From the NCBI GenBank assembly GCA_964019425.1, contig OZ025851.1, positions 496,001 through 560,000 on the forward strand: a stretch of DNA of 64,000 nucleotides, written 5' to 3'. Made by a program: the position numbers and the translations under genes. The notes under the pieces are model-generated. The model saw nothing but the letters and a program-made list of their open reading frames with translations. It was not told the origin of the DNA and made no database searches. This document shows positions 1-9,464 of the stretch, in pieces (within the stretch, counting starts at the first letter, position 1; each line of letters opens with the position of its first letter). Source of the DNA: Flectonema sp. DT1601. Its lineage: Eukaryota > Euglenozoa > Diplonemea > Diplonemida > Diplonemidae.

Positions 1-3000
1 AGAAACCGTCAGCTCCACACAAAAGTTTTAAAAAACCTCCAGCTCCACACAAAAGTTTTAAAAAACCACCAGCTCCACACAAAAGTTTCAAAAAACCACC
101 AGCTCCACAAAAAGTTTTAAAAAATAGCCAGCTACACAAGAGTTTTAAGAAACCGTCAGCTCCACACAAAAGTTTTAAAAAACCACCAGCTCCACACAAA
201 AGCTTTAAAAAACCACCAGCTCCACAAAAAAGTTTTAAAAAACTGCCAGCTCCACACAAGAATTTTAAGAAACCGCCAACACCACACAAAAGTTTTAAAA
301 AACCTCCAGCTCCACACAAAAGTTTTAAAAAACAGCCAGCTCCACACAAAAGTTTTAAGAAACCGTCAGCTCCACACAAAAGTTTTAAAAAACCGCCAGC
401 TCCACACAAAAGTTTTAAAAAACCACCAGCTCCACAAGAGTTTTAAGAAACCGTCAGCTCCACTAAAAAGTTTTAAAAAACTGCCAGCTCCACACAAAAG
501 TTTTAAAAAACCGCCAGCTCCACACAAAAGTTTTAAAAAACAGCCAGCCCCTCATAAAAGTTTCAAAAAACCACCAGCTCCACACAAAAGTTTTAAAAAA
601 CCACCAGCTCCACACAAAAGTTTTAAAAAACCACCAGCTCCACACAAAAGTTTCAAAAAACCACCAGCTCCACAAAAAGTTTTAAAAAATAGCCAGCTCC
701 ACTAAAAAGTTTTAAAAAACCACCAGCTCCACACAAAAGTTTCAAAAAACCACCAGCTCCACAAAAAAGTTTTAAAAAACTGCCAGCTCCACACAAGAAT
801 TTTAAGAAACCGCCAACACCACACAAAAGTTTTAAAAAACCTCCAGGTCCACACAAAAGTTTTAAAAAACCACCAGCTCCACACAAAAGTTTTAAAAAAC
901 CACCAGCTCCACAAGAGTTTTAAGAAACCGTCAGCTCCACTAAAAAGTTTTAAAAAACTGCCAGCTCCACACAAAAGTTTTAAAAAACCGCCAGCTCCAC
1001 ACAAAAGTTTTAAAAAACAGCCAGCCCCACATAAAAGTTTCAAAAAACCACCAGCTCCACACAAAAGTTTTAAAAAACCACCAGCTCCACACAAAAGTTT
1101 TAAAAAACCACCAGCTCCACACAAAAGTTTCAAAAAACCACCAGCTCCACAAAAAGTTTTAAAAAATAGCCAGCTCCACTAAAAAGTTTTAAAAAACCAC
1201 CAGCTCCACACAAAAGTTTCAAAAAACCACCAGCTCCACAAAAAAGTTTTAAAAAACTGCCAGCTCCACACAAGAATTTTAAGAAACCGCCAACACCACA
1301 CAAAAGTTTTAAAAAACCTCCAGGTCCACACAAAAGTTTTAAAAAACCACCAGCTCCACACAAAAGTTTCAAAAAACCACCAGCTCCACAAAAAGTTTTA
1401 AAAAATAGCCAGCTACACAAGAGTTTTAAGAAACCGTCAGCTCCACACAAAAGTTTTAAAAAACCACCAGCTCCACACAAAAGTTTTAAAAAACAGCCAG
1501 CTCCACAAGAATTTTAAGAAACCGCCAACACCACACAAAAGTTTAAAAAAACCTCCAGGTCCACACAAAAGTTTTAAAAAACCACCAGCTCCACACAAAA
1601 GTTTCAAAAAACCACCAGCTCCACAAAAAGTTTTAAAAAATAGCCAGCTACACAAGAGTTTTAAGAAACCGTCAGCTCCACACAAAAGTTTTAAAAAACC
1701 ACCAGCTCCACACAAAAGTTTTAAAAAACCACCAGCTCCACATAAAAGTTTCAAAAAACCTCCAGGTCCACACAAAAGTTTTAAAAAACCACCAGCTCCA
1801 CACAAAAGTTTCAAAAAACCACCAGCTCCACAAAAAGTTTTAAAAAACTGCCAGCTCCACACAAAAGTTTTAAAAAACCGCCAGCTCCACACAAAAGTTT
1901 TAAAAAACAGCCAGCCCCACATAAAAGTTTCAAAAAACCACCAGCTCCACACAAAAGTTTTAAAAAACCACCAGCTCCACACAAAAGTTTTAAAAAACCT
2001 CCAGCTCCACACAAAAGTTTTAAAAAACCACCAGCTCCACACAAAAGTTTCAAAAAACCACCAGCTCCACAAAAAGTTTTAAAAAATAGCCAGCTCCACT
2101 AAAAAGTTTTAAAAAACCACCAGCTCCACACAAAAGTTTCAAAAAACCACCAGCTCCACAAAAAAGTTTTAAAAAACTGCCAGCTCCACACAAGAATTTT
2201 AAGAAACCGCCAACACCACACAAAAGTTTTAAAAAACCTCCAGGTCCACACAAAAGTTTTAAAAAACCACCAGCTCCACACAAAAGTTTCAAAAAACCAC
2301 CAGCTCCACAAAAAGTTTTAAAAAATAGCCAGCTACACAAGAGTTTTAAGAAACCGTCAGCTCCACACAAAAGTTTTAAAAAACCACCAGCTCCACACAA
2401 AAGTTTTAAAAAACAGCCAGCTCCACAAGAATTTTAAGAAACCGCCAACACCACACAAAAGTTTAAAAAAACCTCCAGGTCCACACAAAAGTTTTAAAAA
2501 ACCACCAGCTCCACACAAAAGTTTCAAAAAACCACCAGCTCCACAAAAAGTTTTAAAAAATAGCCAGCTACACAAGAGTTTTAAGAAACCGTCAGCTCCA
2601 CACAAAAGTTTTAAAAAACCACCAGCTCCACACAAAAGTTTTAAAAAACCACCAGCTCCACACAAAAGTTTCAAAAAACCACCAGCTCCACAAAAAGTTT
2701 TAAAAAATAGCCAGCTACACAAGAGTTTTAAGAAACCGTCAGCTCCACACAAAAGTTTTAAAAAACCACCAGCTCCACACAAAAGTTTCAAAAAACCACC
2801 AGCTCCACAAAAAGTTTTAAAAAATAGCCAGCTACACAAGAGTTTTAAGAAACCGTCAGCTCCACACAAAAGTTTTAAAAAACCACCAGCTCCACACAAA
2901 AGTTTTAAAAAACCACCAGCTCCACATAAAAGTTTCAAAAAACCACCAGCTCCACACAAAAGTTTTAAAAAACCACCAGCTCCACACAAAAGTTTTAAAA

Positions 3001-4714
3001 AACCGCCAGCTCCACACAAAAGTTTTAAAAAACAGCCAGCCCCACAAGAGTTTTAAGAAACCGTCAGCTCCACAAAAAAGTTTTAAAAAACTGCCAGCTC
3101 CACTCAAGAATTTTAAGAAACCGCCAACACCACACAAAAGTTTTAAAAAACAGCCAGTTCCACACAAAAGTTTTAAAAAACAGCCAGTTCCACAAGAGTT
3201 TTAAAAAACAGCCAGCTCCACACAAAAGTTTTAAGAAACCGTCAGCTCCACACAAAAGTTTTAAAAAACCGCCAGCTCCACACAAAAGTTTTAAAAAACA
3301 GCCAGCCCCACAAGAGTTTTAAGAAACCGTCAGCTCCACAAAAAAGTTTTAAAAAACTGCCAGCTCCACTCAAGAATTTTAAGAAACCGCCAACACCACA
3401 CAAAAGTTTTAAAAAACAGCCAGTTCCACACAAAAGTTTTAAAAAACAGCCAGTTCCACAAGAGTTTTAAAAAACAGCCAGCTCCACACAAAAGTTTTAA
3501 GAAACCGTCAGCTCCACACAAAAGTTTTAAAAAACTGCCAGCTCCACACAAGTATTTTAAAAAACCACAAGCTCCACAAAAAGTTTTAAAAAATAGCCAG
3601 CTACACAAGAGTTTTAAGAAACCACCAGCTCCACACAAGAATTTTAAGAAACCGCCAACACCACACAAAAGTTTTAAAAAACCACTAGCTCCTCAAAAAG
3701 TTTTAAAAAATAGCCAGCTACACAAGAGTTTTAAGAAACCGCCAGCTCCACACAAGAATTTTAAGAAACCGCCAACACCACACAAAAGTTTTAAAAAACC
3801 ACCAGCTCCACAAAAAGTTTTAAAAAATAGCCAGCTACACAAGAGTTTTAAGAAACCGCCAGCTCCACACAAAAGTTTTAAAAAACCACCAGCTCCACAC
3901 AAAAGTTTTAAAAAACAGCCAGCCCCACAAGAGTTTTAAGAAACCGTCAGCTCCACAAAAAAGTTTTAAAAAACTGCCAGCTCCACACAAGAATTTTAAG
4001 AAACCGCCAACACCACACAAAAGTTTTAAAAAACCTCCAGCTCCACACAAAAGTTTCAAAAAACCACCAGCTCCACAAAAAGTTTTAAAAAATAGCCAGC
4101 CCCACAAGAGTTTTAAGAAACCGTCAGCTCCACTAAAAAGTTTTAAAAAACTGCCAGCTCCACACAAGAATTTTAAGAAACCGCCAACACCACACAAAAG
4201 TTTTAAAAAACCTCCAGCTCCACACAAAAGTTTTAAAAAACCACCAGCTCCACACAAAAGTTTCAAAAAACCACCAGCTCCACAAAAAGTTTTAAAAAAT
4301 AGCCAGCTACACAAGAGTTTTAAGAAACCGTCAGCTCCACACAAAAGTTTTAAAAAACCACCAGCTCCACACAAAAGTTTTAAAAAACCACCAGCTCCAC
4401 ACAAAAGTTTTAAAAAACCACCAGCTCCACACAAAAGATTAAAAAACAGCCAGTTCCACAAGAGTTTTAAAAAACAGCCAACTCCACACAAAAAGCTTCG
4501 AAAAAACATCCAGCTCCACAAGAGTTTTAAAAAACAGCCAGCTCCACACAAAAGATTAAAAAACAGCCAGTTCCACAAGAGTTTTAAAAAACAGCCAGCT
4601 CCACGCAAAAGATTAAAAAACAGCCAGTTCCACACAAAAAGCTTTGAAAAAACATCCAGCACCACGAGAGTTTTAAAAAACAGCCAGCTCCACAAGAGTT
4701 TTAAAAAACAGCCA
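1..4714. repeat. Minisatellite array, ~30-bp unit
   Basis: The stretch is a tandem array of about 30-bp units with core CCAGCTCCACACAAAAG followed by TTTTAAAAAAC. Unit variants of 28-29 bp occur, for example with CACAAGAGTTTTAAG or CACAAAAAGTTTTAAAAAAT. Read on the + strand, the majority unit encodes the decapeptide P-P-A-P-H-K-S-F-K-K. One + frame is open from base 3 to about base 443, but it has no start codon and length variants later shift the frame. The apparent minus-strand ORFs (repeats of CGAGGFLKLL or VWSWWFFKTF) are shadows of the same unit. Longer periods are visible: 1130-1740 is repeated almost exactly at 2050-2660. The array runs off the left edge, so its full size is unknown. 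Confidence 0.95.
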
Positions 4715-5286
4715 TACCTATGTGAAGTTATAAAATCAAAGGTAAACTATGAACTACAAATGACTTAGCCTGTTATTATAATGCCACAGGCAGGCCCTGC
4801 ATTCAGCAACTATCCAGCAGTGCTTGGATGTCCTGATCTTCTTCTAAAAAAAAGAAAGAAAGAAAAACAAAACTGTAGCTGGGATCACTCAGGATCAACA
4901 GACTACCAATGCTACCTGTTGTACTTGCTAACTATGGGGGGTGATGCCAAACACCCAGAAGTACTTAACTGCTTTCCTTCTTGCTGCCCAGGAGTTTCTG
5001 ACCAGAACTAATAGAAAATAAAAAGTAGATGGGAAAAAAAAAAAAGTAAAATGGATATAACTGAAGTTAAACAAGACAAATGAAGTAACAGACCAGAACA
5101 GTAATTGTAGTAAAAGATAACAAATAAACAAATGCAAGTATCAACACATGATTTAATTACACCAGCAGCTAACAAACAACATAAAATTGAAGATCAGTTG
5201 CCAGAGTATTTCAACCATGGTAGAATACTCGCCCCTCTGGCAGGGATTATCCCAGACTTGTCCTTTAATTTAGTTGGACACCATGG
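4715..5286 (+). repeat. 572-bp sequence, left arm of a large inverted repeat
   Basis: This block begins TACCTATGTGAAG and ends GGACACCATGG. It is the reverse complement of 6433-7005, with only scattered substitutions and small indels, for example around a GGGAAAAAAA versus GGGAAACAAT tract. The minisatellite flanks it on both sides, so it looks inserted into the array or captured by it. No convincing protein is seen; short ORFs in it are not conserved in reading frame between the two copies. Confidence 0.92.
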
Positions 5287-5628
5287 AAAAATAGCCAGCT
5301 CCGCAAGAGTTTTAAAAACTGCCTGCTCCGCACAAAAAGCTTTGAAAAAACAGCCAACTCCACAAGAGTTTTAAAAAACCACCAGCTCCACACAAAAGTT
5401 TTAAAAAACAGCCAGCTCCACAAAAAAAGTTTTAAAAAATAGCCAGCTCCACAAGAGTTTTAAAAAACAGCCAGCTCCACAAAAAAAGTTTTAAAAAACA
5501 GCCAGCTCCACAAGAGTTTTAAAAAACAGCCAGCTCCACAAAAAAAGTTTTAAAAAACAGCCAGCTCCACAAGAGTTTTAAAAAACAGCCAGCTCCACAC
5601 AAAAAGCTTCGAAAAAACATCTAGCTCC
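5287..5628. repeat. Minisatellite array, continued
   Basis: Units like those of the large array resume directly after the 572-bp block (CCAGCTCCACAAGAGTTTTAAAAAACAG alternating with CACAAAAAAAGTTTT variants). Alternation is regular, giving a dimeric period near 56 bp. The array decays at about 5628 into unique sequence. Confidence 0.9.
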
Positions 5629-6432
5629 TTTGCGCTTCCTTTTCAAGCGGGTTAAAACCATTTGCCCAAGTTTGTAACTGAAACTTGAGAGCTCTGTTTT
5701 TGTCTTGCAATAGATTTGCTTAGAGAGCTCACTGGCCATCTCCGTCAGCAACATGGATTGATCCTGCGAAAAATACACCTACAACAACACATCTGATAAT
5801 GGCAATATAGATGAGACATCAAAGAACAAGAACTCATGCATTCATTACAGCTCAGCCAAAAGCTAACAGTCCAAATCTCACCTGGTAAACTCAACTCAGT
5901 CTTTGTCAGTATTGGCATCAAACCTGTAATGGTTACATTAACTACCATTTCAACAGGTTATTTACTGAAATATTTGTTCTAAAAGTTGCTAAGTATCTCT
6001 CACTTAGAAATTTTTTTATTTTTTTATTTTCAGCTCAATTAGCTACAAAGTGTTTCTACTAAGTGTTTCTCACTTAGATTTTTTTTTTGCTTTTCAGCTC
6101 CTTAAAAGCTGCTAAGTATTTCTGCTAAGTGTTTCTCACTTAGAATCTTATTGTTATGTTCGTTTTCTATCCCTTCTCCTATCCCTTTTGTTCAAAAAAA
6201 GCGGGAGGAAATTCTCTCATTCACGCTAAGATGCACTCTGAACTTTGATTTTTTGATCTGAGTGTGAGGGAATGACCTGTTAGTGCATTGGGCATAAGCT
6301 GGGCTGCAGTTTAGATGTCTTAGGTGTTAATAAGGGGTTCCTCTTAGCATTTTTCTTTGTTCCCACCTTATGATTTTCTTGAAGAAAAAAAATAGAGGTC
6401 ATAATGGTGCTTCCCTCTGGAAGGGTTGTAAG
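5629..6432. other. Unique spacer between inverted-repeat arms
   Basis: No supportable gene is seen. The segment contains three copies of a short hairpin motif at 5989-6007, 6059-6077 and 6125-6143 (CTAAGTGTTTCTCACTTAG or a close variant). It also holds a 42-bp stretch at 5854-5895 that is identical to 7217-7258. Short minus-strand ORFs across it show no recognisable family. Confidence 0.7.
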
Positions 6433-7005
6433 CCATGGTGTCCAACTAAATTAAAGGACAAGTCTGGGATAATCCCTGCCAGAGGGGCGAGTATTCTACC
6501 ATGGTTGAAATACTCTGGCAACTGATCTTCAATTTTATGTTGTTTGTTAGCTGCTGGTGTATCTTGATCATGTGTTGATACTTGCATTTTTTTATTTGTA
6601 ATCTTCTATTACAATTCTCTTTCTGTTCTGGTCTGTTACTTCATTTGTCTTGTTTAACTTCAGTTATATCCATTTTACTTTTTATTGTTTCCCATCTACT
6701 TTTTATTTTCTATTAGTTCTGGTCAGAAACTCCTGGGCAGCAAGAAGGAAAGCAGTTAAGTACTTCTGGGTGTTTGGCATCACCCCCCATAGTGAGCAAG
6801 TACAACAGGTAGCATTGGTAGTCTGTTGATCCTGAGTGATCCCAGCTACAGTTTTGTTTTTCTTTCTTTTTTTTAGAAGAAGATCAGGACATCCAAGCAC
6901 TGCTGGATAGTTGCTGAATGCAGGGCCTGCCTGTGGCATTATAATAACAGGCTAAGTCATTTGTAGTTCATAGTTTACCTTTGATTTTATAACTTCACAT
7001 AGGTA
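6433..7005 (-). repeat. 572-bp sequence, right arm of a large inverted repeat
   Basis: This is the inverted copy of 4715-5286. It starts CCATGGTGTCC and ends CACATAGGTA. Together the arms would form a very long stem around a loop of about 1.1 kb. Confidence 0.92.
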
Positions 7006-7498
7006 CTATGAACGATGAGAGATCCAGTGGGATCACTCAGGGTCTAGTAGAGACCACCAATGTTGTGCGTTGATGGGCGGGGTGGCCGACCTTGACTTCC
7101 TTCTCTCTCCCGTTGTGACAAACACAAAATACACACACAGCTTACAGTGTGTTCTTTGTGTATGTTTTCTTCAGGTGTGAGTAGTTTTTTTGTTCTTGCT
7201 CTTCAGGGAGGGCCTTAGCCAAAAGCTAACAGTCCAAATCTCACCTGGTAAACTCAACCCACCTATCACACCGCCACAAAGATCTATAGAACCGACATAT
7301 GTAGAAGATAATATCAAGAGAATAAATCGATACTGTGGGAAGACTAAAAAATCGATTATTCAACATTTGACCAAATGTTCATTGTTCAAATACTTATAGA
7401 TGAAGATGATAAGACGAGATATGAAGTTAAATGAAAGGTTAATGAGAACAATAGAGTTATCTTGGTAATCAAGGATGGTTACAGTTGTAAAAAAATGT
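7006..7498. other. Spacer with diverged repeat copies
   Basis: No gene is seen. Bases around 7028-7068 are a diverged copy of part of the 572-bp repeat (shared GGGATCACTCAGG and ACCACCAATG-like words). Bases 7217-7258 repeat 5854-5895 exactly. The rest is unique sequence upstream of the tRNA gene. Confidence 0.6.
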
Positions 7499-7569
7499 TC
7501 CTCCTCTGGGGTTCGAACCCAGGTCGCCTGGGTGAAGGCCAGGTATACTAACCACTGTACTAAAGAGGA
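7499..7569 (-). tRNA. tRNA-Glu (UUC anticodon)
   Basis: Read on the minus strand this folds as a cloverleaf. The acceptor stem is TCCTCTT pairing with AGGAGGA. The anticodon stem CCTGG/CCAGG carries loop CCTTCAC with anticodon TTC. The T arm is CTGGG-TTCGAAC-CCCAG, supplying a good B box. There is no intron and CCA is not encoded. The gene lies 107 bp before ORF1 of the first LINE copy and points away from it, so the element's 5' end sits just upstream of the tRNA. Confidence 0.93.
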
Positions 7570-7676
7570 CGCTTTCGTATTTTCGATTTTTATTTATTTC
7601 GCTCTTCTTATTTCAAGAGTTTCTTTTCTTTTCCTTTTTTTTCCTCTTTCCCTCATTTTTCTGGAAAGAGGCGAAG

Positions 7677-9464
7677 ATGATGAGGGAACAAGCCAGAAAT
7701 GAGATCCGGGAAGAAGAAGAGACCCAACAGCAAGAAGACGAGGACGTGGTGATGGGAGAATCACCAGAAGTATCAGAGGAAGAAATGGAGATGGACTCTC
7801 CAGAAGTACCGGAAGGAATCGCAGTAGAGGTGACCGCAGTAGGACCTCCCGCAGCATTTCAAGCAAGCCCTCAAAACAAGGAGGCAACTCAAACAAAGAC
7901 AAGCCCTCAAAACAAAGAGGCAATTCAAATAAGCCCTCAAAATATCGAGGCACATGGAAGTAAATTTTTAAAAGCAGATCAAAGCCCTCCGTCAAATGAG
8001 GCACCCCAATCAAGCCCTCAAATCAAAGAGGCACAAAGAAGATCGACGGTGATTATGAATGGACCACCACCGAAGCTAAACAAGGAGCATTTTAAATGCA
8101 AAATACTCCAGCCAACTGAGACCCTCAACAGCAAGACCAACGGCATTATACTTGCATTATCTCAACAAGCAAGAAGCCTGGACGAAGACTACTTCGAAAA
8201 GGCCAGTAAAACGAAGCAACTGACGATAGTGTTCACACGACCACCTCCAAAACGTGCCCTACAACACGCAACTGACTGCAGTCAGATACAGACACCTGTC
8301 CAATTCGATGGGCAATTAAAAATAAGAAGCTGGTGGTTCGTTGCTCTGTCTGGCACGATCCACCGGCCAACTCTAACGATCGCCAAGAAGATCAACGCAC
8401 CGGTGACCCACGAATTAATTGCGTGGATAACAACTAAAGAGTTGACCAAGTCACAGGTCCAAAACCCGGCAGCTGTAACAGCAATTGTCAAAGCTGTTGT
8501 GGCACAACACGGAAGAGTCGATCAACGCTCCTACAGATACGTTGGCAAAGACTTCGTAGAACTCACTGTTCTCCCAAACGATGTGGAAGCAGCTGTCGCA
8601 CTTTTAAGAAACTCCGGAATAGGAAATGTTTATTTCCGGATTAAATCAGTGGCGGGACAGACACCCACTCAGTACACCACAGTGTGGCTGGACCGCAAGA
8701 CAACAAACGAAGAGGCAGTTGGCATACTTAAAGCCCAACATGACCTCTGCCATGGACTCACCATCATACATGGCAAGATTGGATTGAGGGTGGTTTATCA
8801 AAAGGATGTTGATAAAGTAAGAAAGGGTGCTGGTAAATATGCATCCACAGTGTTTGGCGAAGGGCTTCACCGTCTCAGTGGAGCACCTTACAGCTGGGGT
8901 AACAGACTTCGGAATATCCTATTGGAGATAGGACTGAAGTCAAAGTTCATAAGGATGGATAGAGGTGACTTTATCATCGCACTGGACAAGAAACCAGAAT
9001 CAAGGTTTGTACAGTGTGGAGATATTGTCATCCTCATTGAAAAGTTAGAAACAGAAGTGAAGGCGAAGGAAACAGCGAAACCCGTTGTAGTTAAGTACCG
9101 TGAGGCTAGAACATCGTACGCAGCCGCGGTCAAGAGGTCACTCCCGACAACGAAGAAACCAACGGCCGAAGTTCAGGTTGTAGAAAACAACGTGAACAGC
9201 CTGAGAGAGAAAACGAACGAGACAATCGAACGTCTTCAGAAAGAAGTGAAGGACATGCAAGTTCGACTTGATGAAGGCATGGCACAGATAACCGGGATTG
9301 TAGAAACCCTGGTGCAAACTACGAAAAAGAACGAAGCAGCCAACAACAACATGGCAACAGCCATCACTTCGCTAATAGAAGCTGTCAAGAGGATTGAGAA
9401 CAATCTTGGTATGAACAAGATTACTACAAGTGCGACCAACAGGAACAACACTGGCCAATCATGA
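7677..9464 (+). CDS. LINE ORF1 protein (595 aa)
   Basis: ORF1 of the full-length LINE. The ATG at 7677 is the first of two adjacent ATGs after a pyrimidine-rich leader. The N-terminal ~60 residues are very acidic (E/D-rich). Residues ~60-120 hold four imperfect copies of an SPQNKEA-type motif. The middle (about 150-480) is basic and globular-looking, with no zinc knuckle that I can see. The C-terminus (about 500-580) reads as a coiled coil with heptad-like spacing (SLREKTNETIERLQKEVKDM region), which in LINE ORF1 proteins usually drives multimerisation. The stop overlaps the ORF2 start (ATGA), suggesting coupled termination-reinitiation. The product is inferred to be an RNA-binding chaperone for the element; that role comes from position, not from a recognised domain. 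Confidence 0.85.
   Translation: MMREQARNEIREEEETQQQEDEDVVMGESPEVSEEEMEMDSPEVPEGIAVEVTAVGPPAAFQASPQNKEATQTKTSPQNKEAIQISPQNIEAHGSKFLKADQSPPSNEAPQSSPQIKEAQRRSTVIMNGPPPKLNKEHFKCKILQPTETLNSKTNGIILALSQQARSLDEDYFEKASKTKQLTIVFTRPPPKRALQHATDCSQIQTPVQFDGQLKIRSWWFVALSGTIHRPTLTIAKKINAPVTHELIAWITTKELTKSQVQNPAAVTAIVKAVVAQHGRVDQRSYRYVGKDFVELTVLPNDVEAAVALLRNSGIGNVYFRIKSVAGQTPTQYTTVWLDRKTTNEEAVGILKAQHDLCHGLTIIHGKIGLRVVYQKDVDKVRKGAGKYASTVFGEGLHRLSGAPYSWGNRLRNILLEIGLKSKFIRMDRGDFIIALDKKPESRFVQCGDIVILIEKLETEVKAKETAKPVVVKYREARTSYAAAVKRSLPTTKKPTAEVQVVENNVNSLREKTNETIERLQKEVKDMQVRLDEGMAQITGIVETLVQTTKKNEAANNNMATAITSLIEAVKRIENNLGMNKITTSATNRNNTGQS

Noticed and set aside
156-4695. Many minus-strand ORFs of up to 286 codons across the minisatellite
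   Set aside because: They consist only of translated repeat units in every frame, change frame with each length variant and show no non-repeat sequence. They are shadows of the tandem array.
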